Positions 25,768-34,738 of a stretch of DNA of 64,000 nucleotides are shown in pieces. The notes under the pieces are model-generated. The model had not been told where the DNA came from, searched no databases, and saw nothing but the letters and a program-made list of their open reading frames with translations. The first letter of the stretch is position 1. Each line of letters starts with the position of its first letter. Origin of the DNA: Kutzneria chonburiensis. Lineage in GTDB: Bacteria; Actinomycetota; Actinomycetes; Mycobacteriales; Pseudonocardiaceae. Where the stretch lies: the NCBI RefSeq assembly GCF_028622115.1, contig NZ_CP097263.1, forward strand, positions 2,728,001-2,792,000. The letters run 5' to 3'. Made by a program: the position numbers and the translations under genes.

Positions 25768-25823
25768 TCCCCGCCATACGGGCAAAGCTTCCCTAGGAAC
25801 GGGGAACAACCCGCCCATAGCAT
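25768..25823 (+). promoter_or_regulatory. Tandem operators and -10 box before the N-hydroxylase operon
   Basis: A degenerate TCCCC-N6-CGGGC site (25768-25783) and a good TCCCT-N6-GGGGA site (25790-25805) are again 22 bp apart. They are followed after 12 nt by TAGCAT (25818-25823). Spacing and order copy the cupin promoter. The rest of the 25601-25922 intergenic region holds no gene; CGAGG about 10 nt before GTG 25923 is the ribosome-binding site. Confidence 0.62.
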
Positions 25824-25922
25824 CGGGTCACGAGCTGGTCACTCGCTCGACACACCCTCTCACCCATCACCGCCCGTGGCGACGGCCGGGCGCGAATCCA
25901 CCACGATGAACGAGGTGCATCT

Positions 25923-27197
25923 GTGACTGACCAAGAGGTGGGCTTGCTCGCGATCGGCGCGGGGCCGGCGAACCTGGCCCTCGCGGTGGCCATCGAGGAG
26001 TCCGGTTCGGACGCGCTGGCTGCCGAGACGCTGCTGCTGGACCAGAGCCCCGACATCAAGTGGCAGCGCGACCTGCTGATGCCGTGGGCCCGCAGCCAGG
26101 TGTCCTTCCTCAAGGACCTGGTGACCCTGCGCAACCCGCGCAGCAAGTTCTCCTTCCTCAACTTCCTGCACGACTCGGGCCGGCTGGACGAGTTCGTGAA
26201 CCTGGGCACCTTCAACCCGTTCCGCTGGGAGATCTCCGACTATCTCCAGTGGGTGGCCCGCTCGCTGGAGCAGGTGGACATCCGGTTCAACGCCAAGGCG
26301 CAGTGCATCGAGCCGACCCGGGACGGGGACGGATCGATCACGGGCTGGCGGGTCACGCTGCACGGCGGCGACACGATTCGCTGCCGGGACCTGGTCGTCG
26401 GCGGGGGCCGGGACCGACACGTCCCGGCGGTGTTCGCCGACCTGCCGGCCGACCGGATCATCCACAGCGCACAGTACCGGACCAGAATCGCTGAGTTACC
26501 GGCCGACGCGCCGCTGCGGGCGGTGGTGGTCGGCGGGGCGCAGTCCGCGGCCGAGATGTTCATGGCCCTGCACCAGAACCTGCCCAACAGCGAGCTGACC
26601 ATGGTGGTGCGGTCGATCGGCCTGCAGAACTACCAGACCAGCAAGTTCGTCAACGAGCTGTTCTATCCGTCCTTTGTGGACGTCTTCTACGACAGCCCGC
26701 CCGAGGTCCGCGCCCAGATCCTGGACGAGATGCACCTGACCAACTACGCCGGCCTGGCCCCGCCGATGCTGGAGCAGATCTACACCATGCTGTACCAGCA
26801 GCGCGGCGTCGGGCAGGAGCGGTCACGCGTGCGGCCGCTGACCGAGGTGGTCGGGGCGCGGGTCGAGGACGACGAGGTGGTGCTGGACCTGCGCGACCGG
26901 ACCTCCGGCAAGGTGGAGGAGTTGCGCTGCGACGTGGTGCTGGTCGGCACCGGTTTCGACAAGCGCATGCCGGCGATGGTCCGTGATCTGGCCGACAAGG
27001 TCGGGCTGGACGAGATCTCGGTCAGCCGCTGCTACCGGGTCGATCTCGGCGACTCGGCCTGGGGCGCGATGTACCTGCAGGGCGTCAACGAGGCCACGCA
27101 CGGCATCGCCGACTCGCTGATCAGCGTGCTGGCCCGGCGGTCCCAGGACATCGTCAACGACCTGCTGGCCCGTCGCGGCGAGCTGAGGAGCGCCTGA
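25923..27197 (+). CDS. Lysine/ornithine-type N-hydroxylating flavin monooxygenase
   Basis: A 424-residue class B flavoprotein of the SidA/IucD/PvdA/KtzI family. The FAD motif IGAGPANL (11-18), the substrate block WARSQVSFLKDLVTLRNPRS, the NADPH motif GGAQSAAEM and the C-terminal GTGFDKRMP and NEATHGIADSL segments are intact. It N-hydroxylates the side-chain amine of lysine or ornithine using FAD, NADPH and O2. Next to the MetRS-like and glycine-oxidase-like genes it corresponds to Spb38/Tri26/ForJ, which make N6-hydroxylysine for N-N bond formation. GTG start; stop and next ATG overlap (TGATG at 27195-27199). First gene of an eight-gene operon running to 36039. Confidence 0.93.
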   Translation: MTDQEVGLLAIGAGPANLALAVAIEESGSDALAAETLLLDQSPDIKWQRDLLMPWARSQVSFLKDLVTLRNPRSKFSFLNFLHDSGRLDEFVNLGTFNPFRWEISDYLQWVARSLEQVDIRFNAKAQCIEPTRDGDGSITGWRVTLHGGDTIRCRDLVVGGGRDRHVPAVFADLPADRIIHSAQYRTRIAELPADAPLRAVVVGGAQSAAEMFMALHQNLPNSELTMVVRSIGLQNYQTSKFVNELFYPSFVDVFYDSPPEVRAQILDEMHLTNYAGLAPPMLEQIYTMLYQQRGVGQERSRVRPLTEVVGARVEDDEVVLDLRDRTSGKVEELRCDVVLVGTGFDKRMPAMVRDLADKVGLDEISVSRCYRVDLGDSAWGAMYLQGVNEATHGIADSLISVLARRSQDIVNDLLARRGELRSA

Positions 27198-28735
27198 TGA
27201 CCGAGCGATTGGTGATCATCTCGCCCGCGCCGACGGCCAACGGCGACCTGCACGTCGGCCACCTGGCCGGCCCGTTCCTGGCCGCCGACGTGTGCACCCG
27301 GTACACCCGGGCCACCGGCGGGGAGGCGTTGTACGGCACCGGGATGCACTTCACCCAGAACTATGTGGTCACCGCCGCCCGCAAGCTCGGGGTGTCGCCG
27401 GAGCACCTGCGGGTCCGGTCGGCCGAGCAGGTGGAGCGCACGCTGGCCGCGATGGGGATCGAGGTGGACGGGTTCGGCTGTATCGGCGACCGGTTCACCA
27501 AGATGGTGCTGGACTTCTACGACCGGCTGCACAGCCTGGGCAAGCTGAAGCTGCGCACCTGGCGCTTCCCGTACCTGCCGAGCACCGGCGAGTACCTGAT
27601 GGACGCGTACGTGATCGGCGGCTGCCCGTTCTGCCTGGCCACCGGCTATGCCGGCATCTGCGAGAGCTGCGGCCTTCCGGTCGCGCCCGGCGATCTGCTC
27701 GACCCGCGGTCGACGCTGTACCCGGACGAGCCGCTGGAGACCCGCGAGGCCGAGATCCTGGTGTTCCCGGTCGAGGAGTACCGGGCCGAACTCACCGCCT
27801 ACTTCGCCAAGACGACCATGCGCCCGCACATGGCCCAGATGATCGAGGACGTGCTGGCCGGGCCGCTGCCCGACTTCCCGATCACGCAGCCGACGTCGTG
27901 GGGCATCCCGGCGCCGTTCCCCGAGGTGCCGGGCCAGGTGATCTACCCGCACATGGAGGGCATGCCGTGGAGCATGTTCACCACGGCGCTGGCCGCCGAG
28001 CGTCGGGGCGCGGTGCTCAAGTCCGACGACGAGTTCTGGCGCAAGGATTCCGGGACGACGGTCGTCTACTTCACCGGCCTTGACGCCACCTACCCGTTCG
28101 CCGTGGTCGGGACGGCGATGTTGACCGCGCTCGGTGAGTACGTGGTGCCGGCGCAGTACATCACCAACGACTTCTACGAGCTGGCCAACGAGAAGTTCTC
28201 CACCAGCCGCGGACATGTGGTGTCGGGGCGGGAGCTGGCGGCCGAGGTGCCGCGGGACCTGATCCGGTTCCACCTGTCGGCGACGAGCCCGGAGTTCCAG
28301 CGCACGGACTTCACCCGCGAGGCACTGGTTCGCGTGACCGACACGCGGCTCGTGCGGCCGTGGAACCGGGTCGCGGCGGCGGTCGACGCGTGGGTGGGGC
28401 GCGGGGCGCTGCCGGTGTCCGAGCGGTCGCGGCGGTCCGCGCAGCGGATGGTCGACCGCTTCGCCGCCGGCTACAACGTGCGGCGCTTCAGCCTGACGGC
28501 CGTGGCGTCGACCATGGCTGAGCAGTTGGGGCGGTTGGACCAGATGGCCGCAGGGGTGACCAAGGAGACCGCCGGCGATCTCTGCCACGAGGTGGACGTC
28601 TTCCTCCGCTGCGCCGCGCCGGTGCTCATCGACCTCGCGGCGGCGGCCTTGGCCGACACCACGATCCCGGCCCGCCAGGACGCTGTGACGATCACGCCCA
28701 CTCCCCTGCCGCGGTTGACCGGGGCCGGCGGCTGA
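27197..28735 (+). CDS. Methionyl-tRNA-synthetase-like enzyme of hydrazine synthetase, without fused cupin
   Basis: A 512-residue class I MetRS-like protein. It keeps HVGH (19-22), a zinc knuckle C143-x2-C146 and C155-x2-C158, and KFSTS (333-337, KMSKS equivalent). In the s56-p1, triacsin and formycin systems such a domain activates glycine with ATP and esterifies it to N6-hydroxylysine, and a fused cupin then moves the bond to N-N. Here the protein ends after the helical anticodon-like region, with no cupin, which matches a separately encoded cupin at 24355-24762. Coupled at both ends by TGATG overlaps. As a housekeeping MetRS it would be a poor fit in this context. Confidence 0.9.
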   Translation: MTERLVIISPAPTANGDLHVGHLAGPFLAADVCTRYTRATGGEALYGTGMHFTQNYVVTAARKLGVSPEHLRVRSAEQVERTLAAMGIEVDGFGCIGDRFTKMVLDFYDRLHSLGKLKLRTWRFPYLPSTGEYLMDAYVIGGCPFCLATGYAGICESCGLPVAPGDLLDPRSTLYPDEPLETREAEILVFPVEEYRAELTAYFAKTTMRPHMAQMIEDVLAGPLPDFPITQPTSWGIPAPFPEVPGQVIYPHMEGMPWSMFTTALAAERRGAVLKSDDEFWRKDSGTTVVYFTGLDATYPFAVVGTAMLTALGEYVVPAQYITNDFYELANEKFSTSRGHVVSGRELAAEVPRDLIRFHLSATSPEFQRTDFTREALVRVTDTRLVRPWNRVAAAVDAWVGRGALPVSERSRRSAQRMVDRFAAGYNVRRFSLTAVASTMAEQLGRLDQMAAGVTKETAGDLCHEVDVFLRCAAPVLIDLAAAALADTTIPARQDAVTITPTPLPRLTGAGG

Positions 28736-29733
28736 TGTCCAGCATCGTTGTCGTCGGCGCCGGGGTCACGGGGATGGTGACGGCGATCGAGTGCGCGCGG
28801 GCGGGACACCGCGTGACGCTGCTCGATCGCGGCCCCATCCCCAACCCGGCCGCCACGTCGGCCGACCAGCACCGGGCGCTGCGCGTGCAGCGGCCCGGGG
28901 ATCCGGTCATGACGGCCCAGATGGCCGACGCCCGGCGACGCTGGCTGGCGCTGGAGTCGTTGCTGGGTACGCGGTTCTTCCGGCAGGTCGGGATAGTAAC
29001 GGCCTGGCCGTTACCCGAGACCGGCTCGCTGACCGTGGTCGATCCGGAGAAGTTGCCGCACGTCCGGTTTCCGGCCGGCACGGTCGGTGTGCTGGATGCC
29101 GACGCGGGAGTGCTGCTGGCCGACCGGTTCCTGGACGCCGCGGCGGCGTGGCTGAAGAGTCACCCGATGGTCACGGTCAGGCCGGAGAGCACGGTGAAGT
29201 TCGTCGCCGAGCACTGGGTGTCCCTTGTGGACGGCACGGCGCTCGGCGCGGACGTCGTGGTGGTGGCGGCCGGGCCGTGGAGCCGTGAGCTGGTCGACGT
29301 TCCGGTGACGCTGTACCGGCAGACCATGGTCTATCTGCGGCCGCCGGCCGATCTGGCGGCGTGGTGGGAGCACGCGCCCGGGGTCGGCGGGCTGGGCGCG
29401 GACTGCCGGGCCTGGCTGCTGCCGCCGGGCGACGGCACGCTGCTCAAGATCAGCTCCGACCTGGTCTGCCGGCACGTGGAATCGACGGTCGCCGGCGACA
29501 GCAAGCACTGGATCGACCGGCTGCTCACCGAGCCGATTCTGTCCGAAATGGAGCGCTACCAGGTGGTGGCGGCCAAGGAATGCCACTACGCCGCCGATCC
29601 CGACACCGGCGGGGCACTGCTCAACCACGTCGGGCCGGGCCTGTGGGTCCGTCCCGCCTGCGGCGGCTCGGGATTCGCCGCCGCACCACTCGTAGTACAC
29701 ACGATCGTCGAAGCCATGGAGGCGACAGGATGA
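28735..29733 (+). CDS. FAD-dependent amine oxidase (glycine/sarcosine-oxidase-like), ForL/PyrL type
   Basis: A 332-residue DAO-family flavoprotein. It has an N-terminal Rossmann motif VVGAGVTGMVTAIECARAG and the C-terminal GPGLWVRPACGGSGFAAAPL segment that closes the FAD site. In formycin, pyrazomycin and triacsin pathways the homologous oxidase cleaves N6-(carboxymethylamino)lysine, releasing hydrazinoacetate. The gene position directly after the MetRS-like gene supports the same role (inference from synteny). ATG 28735 shares a base with the previous stop; its own stop overlaps the MFS start (ATGA 29730-29733). Confidence 0.85.
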   Translation: MSSIVVVGAGVTGMVTAIECARAGHRVTLLDRGPIPNPAATSADQHRALRVQRPGDPVMTAQMADARRRWLALESLLGTRFFRQVGIVTAWPLPETGSLTVVDPEKLPHVRFPAGTVGVLDADAGVLLADRFLDAAAAWLKSHPMVTVRPESTVKFVAEHWVSLVDGTALGADVVVVAAGPWSRELVDVPVTLYRQTMVYLRPPADLAAWWEHAPGVGGLGADCRAWLLPPGDGTLLKISSDLVCRHVESTVAGDSKHWIDRLLTEPILSEMERYQVVAAKECHYAADPDTGGALLNHVGPGLWVRPACGGSGFAAAPLVVHTIVEAMEATG

Positions 29734-30977
29734 ACGACAGGGCGTCCGACGGCGTGCTCGCCGCGATCAGGGCGACGCCGGCGTCGATCCGGTACCTGCT
29801 CGGCGGCATGCTGCTCAACCAGCTGGGCGCGTTCGTCCAGTCCTTCCTGCTGCTGTATCTGGTGCACCGCGGCGTGTCGGCCGAGCTGGCCGGTGTCGGC
29901 CTGGTCGCCTACGCGGTCGGCGCGATCATCGGCAGCACGCTCGGCGGCGAGCTCGCGCACCGGCTCGGCACCCGGTTCACCATCGGGCTGGCCATGGCCG
30001 CGTCCGGGCCGCTGGTGGCGTTGATCCCACTGCTGTCAGGACCGGGCACGTTCTGGCTGGTCATCCTGGACGTCGGCCTGGCCGGGCTGGTCACGCAGGC
30101 TTACCGGCCGGCGGCCTCGGTGATGCTGGCCGAGCTGATGCCGGAGAAGTTCCAGGTCATGTCCTTCTCCATGATGCGCATCGCGCTCAACGCGGGCGCG
30201 GCCGGCGCGGCCCTGCTGGCCACCGTGTTCATCGCGGTGAACTGGGACCTGCTGTTCTATGTGGACGGTGCGACGGCGCTGCTGTACTCGCTGCTGGCCT
30301 TCGCGCTGCTGCCCAACGTGGTCGCGCCCGAGGAGGAGAAGCCGGCGCCGGGCGAGAACGCGTCTCGCGGGTCGGCCTACAGCGTGCTGGCCCGGGACGG
30401 CCGGTTCCTGATGTACCTGGCCGCGGTGTTCATCGGCACCGTGGTGTACGCCCAGTACACGGTGGCGCTGCCGTTGAAGATCGTCGCCGACGGGCTGTCC
30501 ACCGACCTGTACAGCTTCGTGCTGGCCACCTCGGGCATCGTGCTGATCACCTGCGAGCTGAAGGTCACCTCGTACATCGTGAAATGGCCGCCGTCGCTGG
30601 CGGTGTTCCTCGGCCACGTGGTGTTCGGGCTGGCCTTCCTCGGCTGGGGGCTGTCCGCCGGCAACGCGGCGGTCGTGATCATCAGCGCCGCGATGTTCAC
30701 CGGCGGGCTGATGATGTCCGGCCCGACCATGTTCGCCCGGCCGGCCAAGGTGCCGGCCCGCTACCGGGCCCGCTACCTGGGCGTCACCAGCTCGGTCATG
30801 GGTCTGGCCCAGGCGCTCGGGCCGATTCTCGGTGTGCTGGCCTGGACCGCGCTGGGCAGCGTGTGGTTCCCGGTGCTGACCGTGCTTGCCGTCATCACCG
30901 GCGCGCTGGCCTGGGGCGGCATCAAGGTCAAGGAGGACAAGCCGGAAACGGTGATCGCGGAGGAGGCGGTCGCATGA
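29730..30977 (+). CDS. MFS transporter, probable product exporter
   Basis: A 415-residue integral membrane protein with about 12 hydrophobic segments. The cytoplasmic loop after helix 2 carries GGELAHRLGTRFT, the MFS motif-A region. The family uses proton antiport; in a biosynthetic operon it most likely exports the product and confers self-protection (inference). True start ATG 29730, overlapping the oxidase stop; the stop overlaps the next gene (ATGA 30974-30977). Confidence 0.9.
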   Translation: MNDRASDGVLAAIRATPASIRYLLGGMLLNQLGAFVQSFLLLYLVHRGVSAELAGVGLVAYAVGAIIGSTLGGELAHRLGTRFTIGLAMAASGPLVALIPLLSGPGTFWLVILDVGLAGLVTQAYRPAASVMLAELMPEKFQVMSFSMMRIALNAGAAGAALLATVFIAVNWDLLFYVDGATALLYSLLAFALLPNVVAPEEEKPAPGENASRGSAYSVLARDGRFLMYLAAVFIGTVVYAQYTVALPLKIVADGLSTDLYSFVLATSGIVLITCELKVTSYIVKWPPSLAVFLGHVVFGLAFLGWGLSAGNAAVVIISAAMFTGGLMMSGPTMFARPAKVPARYRARYLGVTSSVMGLAQALGPILGVLAWTALGSVWFPVLTVLAVITGALAWGGIKVKEDKPETVIAEEAVA

Positions 30978-32260
30978 GCACCCTGTTGGTGATCGGCAGC
31001 GGACTGCGCTACTACCGCGAGTACCTGGTCGAGTCCGTCCACCGCCGGGCCCGGGCCGCCGGGCTGCGGCTGGTGCTGCTCAACAATCTCAAGCCGACCT
31101 GGCAGCAGCAGTACTTCGACGAGATCGTGCTGGCCGACGTGTTCGACCCGGCGGTGATGATCGCCGAGGCCCGCAAGGTCGCCGCGCGCGAAAAGATCGT
31201 CGGGCTGATGTGCTGGGACGAGCCGCTCGTGCTGACGGCCGGCGAGCTGGCGGCCGAGTTCGGCGTGCCGGGACTGGGATTGGCCGGCGTGCACGGTTGC
31301 CGGGACAAGCACCGCACCCGCGACCTGCTGACCGCCGCCGGTCTGCCGCAGCCTGGGTACACCATGACCGCCGATCCGGTCGAGGCGAGGAAAGCCGCTG
31401 AGGCTATTGGCTTTCCGGTCGTCGTGAAGCCGCGGGCGTTGGGTGCGAGCATCGGCGTGGTGCTGGCTCGGGACGAGTCGGAGTTCGACGCCGCGTTCGC
31501 CGTGGCGCTGGCGGCCAGCGAGGTGGATCAGGGCATCTACGGCGCACAGGCCATTGTGGAGGGTTATGCCGACGGGCCGGAGGTCAGCGTCGACGGGGCC
31601 GTGCACAAGGGCGAGTACCTGCCGATGTTCCTGGCCCGCAAGGAAAGCGGCGAGCACCCGTACTTCGAGGAGATCGGGCACGTCGTCGACGCGGCCGACC
31701 CGCTGCTGGTCGACGAGACGGTGATCGACACGCTGGCCCGGGCACACCGCGCGCTGGGCATCGAGGACGGCATCACCCACAGCGAGCTGCGGCTGACCGC
31801 TGACGGCCCGGTGGTGATCGAGATCAACGGCCGGGTCGGCGGCGACCTGATCCCGCTGCTGGGCAAGATCGCCACCGGCATCGACTCCGGCGAGGTGCTG
31901 TTCGACGTGGCCACCGGGCAGCGTCCGGACATCACGCCGACCAAGCGGTCCGTGGCCGGCATCCGGTTCGGACTGCCGGCAGAAGACTGTGTGGTGCGGA
32001 AAGTGACCGTGCCGACAGAAACCGAAGGGCTGGTCACGGCGTCGCCGATGGTCGACCCGGGCACCACGCTGCGGCTGCCGCCCGGCGGCTACCTCGCGCG
32101 CCATTCGTTCGTGGTGTGCGAGGCCGCCGATGTGACGACCTGCCGCCAAAGACTGGTCGAGACCTCGGCCATGGTCGAGGTCGACGCCGAGCCGATCGGG
32201 CCGCCCAAACCCGACGCGGCCTTCGAGATGCCGGCCGGCCTGCTGGACACCGACGCGTGA
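30974..32260 (+). CDS. ATP-grasp ligase 1 of the hydrazine cluster
   Basis: A 428-residue ATP-grasp enzyme. The N-terminal pre-ATP-grasp domain begins LLVIGSGLRYYREYL; the ATP-binding core has GFPVVVKPRALGASIGV, then IVEGYADGPEVSVDG, and the Mg-binding VVIEINGRVGGDLI. The family joins a carboxylate, as acyl-phosphate, to an amine or hydrazine, typically making amide or dipeptide bonds. Two such ligases occur in this operon, suggesting that the N-N unit is built into a short peptide or amide. ATG 30974 overlaps the MFS stop; the next gene starts 12 bp downstream behind GAGGAG. Confidence 0.9.
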   Translation: MSTLLVIGSGLRYYREYLVESVHRRARAAGLRLVLLNNLKPTWQQQYFDEIVLADVFDPAVMIAEARKVAAREKIVGLMCWDEPLVLTAGELAAEFGVPGLGLAGVHGCRDKHRTRDLLTAAGLPQPGYTMTADPVEARKAAEAIGFPVVVKPRALGASIGVVLARDESEFDAAFAVALAASEVDQGIYGAQAIVEGYADGPEVSVDGAVHKGEYLPMFLARKESGEHPYFEEIGHVVDAADPLLVDETVIDTLARAHRALGIEDGITHSELRLTADGPVVIEINGRVGGDLIPLLGKIATGIDSGEVLFDVATGQRPDITPTKRSVAGIRFGLPAEDCVVRKVTVPTETEGLVTASPMVDPGTTLRLPPGGYLARHSFVVCEAADVTTCRQRLVETSAMVEVDAEPIGPPKPDAAFEMPAGLLDTDA

Positions 32261-32271
32261 GGAGCGACCTG

Positions 32272-33468
32272 ATGACCATCGCATCCGAGGCGACGCTGAC
32301 CGCCGCGGAGATACTGGCCCGGGCCAAGGCGCTGGCCCCGGAGCTGCGCGAACGGGCGGCGGAGATCGAGCGGACCCGGCACCTGCCCGAGGACCTCGTG
32401 GAGAAGCTGCGGGACACAGGGATCTACCAGGCCGGGTTCACCAACGCCTGGGGCGGGCCCGACCTGACCTCGTTGGAAGAGCTGGAGATCGTCGAGGCGC
32501 TGGCCTACGGGGACGCTTCGGCGGCCTGGACGGCCGAGGTCTGCGCGCACACCGGCCACTTCGCCCGCTACCTGGACGACGCGGTGGCCAAGGAGATGTT
32601 CCCCAGCCTGGACATGATCACCGCCGGCGCGCTGTTCCCGGTCGGCCGGGCCGAGCGGGTGCCCGGCGGCTACCGGCTGACCGGACGCTGGACCTTCGGC
32701 AGCGGCGTCACCACTTGTGACTGGGTGATCTCCGGGGCGTTCATCTACCGCGACGGGCAGCCCGATCCGAGCCCGGACGGCAAGGATCCGCACGACTCGC
32801 GGCTGTTCATGGTGCGGCGTGAGGACGTCAGCCTGATCGACAACTGGGAGACCACCGGCCTGTCCGGCACCGGCAGCTGCGACTACACGATCACCGACGT
32901 GTTCGTGCCGCAGGAGCACACGCTGGTGTTCAGCGAGCTGCGCGACCACTCCAGCCCTCGAACGGAACCCGAGACGTTCATGCGCTGTCTGCCCGGCGTG
33001 CCGCTGGGGGTCGCCCGGGCCGCACTGGACCACGTCCGCGAGCTGGCCGAGACCCGGCGCTATCCCAACGGGGACCGCTGGGCCGACAACCGCCGGGTGC
33101 AGACGATCATCGCCGAGTGCGAGGCCGACTACAATGCCACCAGGTACGGGGTTCGTGGCGCGCTGGCCCGGCTGGAGGAAGTCCTGGGCAGCGGCGGCAC
33201 ACTGGACGACCTCACCCGTACCGAGCGGGCGGCGCTGCCGCTGTCCCGGCTGCACTCGTTCCGGACCGCGCGCTCGATCGTGACCCGGATCTACGACCTG
33301 CTCCAGACCGCCTCGATCCACCGCTCGTCGCCGATGGACCGCTGGCTGCGGGACACCACGACGATGTGCCAGCACCTGTTCGCGCAGGAGCGGATCCTCC
33401 AGTCCGGCGGCGCCCACCTGCTGGGCGGCACCCCCGAATTCGGCCTGTGCCTCGGCATCGCGAAGTAG
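32272..33468 (+). CDS. Acyl-CoA-dehydrogenase-like flavoenzyme (group D monooxygenase or desaturase)
   Basis: A 398-residue protein with the acyl-CoA dehydrogenase fold. It has an N-terminal helical domain, middle strand domain (GYRLTGRWTFGSGVTTCDWV) and a C-terminal four-helix bundle ending GGTPEFGLCLG. There is no acyl-carrier partner nearby. The pattern (QAGFTNAWGGPDLTSLEELEIVEALAYGD compared with DszC/HpaB-like group D enzymes) allows either flavin-dependent N- or C-hydroxylation or dehydrogenation. In N-N clusters such flavoenzymes often oxidise the hydrazine nitrogen. ATG 32272 follows GAGGAGCGACCTG. The assignment to one reaction is open. Confidence 0.8.
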   Translation: MTIASEATLTAAEILARAKALAPELRERAAEIERTRHLPEDLVEKLRDTGIYQAGFTNAWGGPDLTSLEELEIVEALAYGDASAAWTAEVCAHTGHFARYLDDAVAKEMFPSLDMITAGALFPVGRAERVPGGYRLTGRWTFGSGVTTCDWVISGAFIYRDGQPDPSPDGKDPHDSRLFMVRREDVSLIDNWETTGLSGTGSCDYTITDVFVPQEHTLVFSELRDHSSPRTEPETFMRCLPGVPLGVARAALDHVRELAETRRYPNGDRWADNRRVQTIIAECEADYNATRYGVRGALARLEEVLGSGGTLDDLTRTERAALPLSRLHSFRTARSIVTRIYDLLQTASIHRSSPMDRWLRDTTTMCQHLFAQERILQSGGAHLLGGTPEFGLCLGIAK

Positions 33469-33481
33469 AGGAGCGCTGAAC

Positions 33482-34738
33482 GTGTCCGAACGACCGATCA
33501 TCCTGGTGGGCTTCGTGGCCGCGCTGGGCAAACTGGCCGAGTTCCTGCCCGAGCAGTCGCTGATCATCGTCGAGGAGCCCGATGTCGTGCGCAAGCGCGA
33601 CGTCCGCAAGCACATCGCCGAGTCGAAGCTGGTGCGGGAGCTCATCGAGTGGGAGTACCAGCTGCCCGGTGCGGCCGACACGCTGCTGGTCGGACGGCCC
33701 GACATCGCCGCGTCGGCGGTGGTGCCGCTGGTCGAGTACGCGACGCCGTTCGCCGCCCGGCTGGCCGAGCGGCTCGGCACGCCGGGGGCCGGTCTCGGCG
33801 CGGCCGAGCTGCTGCGGGACAAGTCCTTGCTGCGCAAGGTGACCCGGGCCGCCGGTGTGCCGAATCCCTTGTCCACCGAGGCCGGCTCGCCGGCGGAGGT
33901 CACCGCGTTCATCGAGGAGCACGGCGCTCCGGTGATCTTGAAGCCGGCCAACCGGCAGGGCGCGGTCGGCACGCAGGTCCTGCACGACGCCTCGGAGGTC
34001 GAGGCGGCGTGGGCGTCGTGTCTACAGCAGGACGAGGGCATCTTCGTGCCGGATCGCGAACGGGCCGTGCGCATGCTGGTCGAGGAGTACGTGGCCGGCC
34101 ACGAGTACAGCGTGGAGATGGTCGTCCGGGACGGCCAGTCGCTGTTCGCCAACGTGACGGACAAGGTCCTCTACCCCGGGGACCGGCCGATCGAGCTCGG
34201 GCACGTGCTGCCGGCCGATATCTCGTTGGCCTTGAGGGACAAGCTGGTCGCGAGCACGCTGGCCGTGCTGCGGGCCGTCGCGTTCGGCTCCGGGGTCGTG
34301 CACTGCGAGTGGATCGTGCGCGACGACGACACGCCGTATCTCGTGGAGTGCGCCGGCCGCTTCCCGGGCGACGGCATCATCGAAATGATCGAACGGGCCT
34401 ACGAGGACCCGATCGGCGAGCGCTACTTCTCGGTGATGCGCGGCCTCGAGCCGCCGGAGATGCCAACCGTGGCACCGCAAGCCGCCGCGGTGCGGTTCAT
34501 GCAGGTGCCGCCGGGCGAGATCATCAGCATCGACGGCCTCGACGCCGCCAGGGAACTGCCCGGCGTGGTCAGCTTCGGCATGGGGCCGGGTGTCGGCGAT
34601 CCCGTACGGGAGCTGCGCAGCTCGTGGGACCGGATCGGCTCGGTGATGGTGCTCGCGCCGACCGCCGCCGAGGCGGTCGAGCTGGCGGAGAAGGCCGTCG
34701 ACCAGGTGCACGTCGTCGTCAAGACCAAGGAGCAGTAG
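33482..34738 (+). CDS. ATP-grasp ligase 2 of the hydrazine cluster
   Basis: A 418-residue ATP-grasp protein, only distantly similar to ligase 1. It has an N-terminal domain starting IILVGFVAALGKLAEF. Its core contains GAPVILKPANRQGAVGTQVL, then EEYVAGHEYSVEMVVRDG and the ligand strand PYLVECAGRFPGDGIIEM. It resembles biotin-carboxylase-like dipeptide ligases of the BacD type. Presumably it makes the second amide or hydrazide bond of the product. GTG start at 33482, 13 bp after the flavoenzyme; its TAG overlaps the next GTG by one base. Confidence 0.88.
   Translation: MSERPIILVGFVAALGKLAEFLPEQSLIIVEEPDVVRKRDVRKHIAESKLVRELIEWEYQLPGAADTLLVGRPDIAASAVVPLVEYATPFAARLAERLGTPGAGLGAAELLRDKSLLRKVTRAAGVPNPLSTEAGSPAEVTAFIEEHGAPVILKPANRQGAVGTQVLHDASEVEAAWASCLQQDEGIFVPDRERAVRMLVEEYVAGHEYSVEMVVRDGQSLFANVTDKVLYPGDRPIELGHVLPADISLALRDKLVASTLAVLRAVAFGSGVVHCEWIVRDDDTPYLVECAGRFPGDGIIEMIERAYEDPIGERYFSVMRGLEPPEMPTVAPQAAAVRFMQVPPGEIISIDGLDAARELPGVVSFGMGPGVGDPVRELRSSWDRIGSVMVLAPTAAEAVELAEKAVDQVHVVVKTKEQ

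Noticed and set aside
27197-28735. Housekeeping methionyl-tRNA synthetase or resistance copy
   Set aside because: Single-base coupling to an N-hydroxylase and an amine oxidase, plus only partial KMSKS (KFSTS), favour the biosynthetic role; a resistance copy would not need this coupling.
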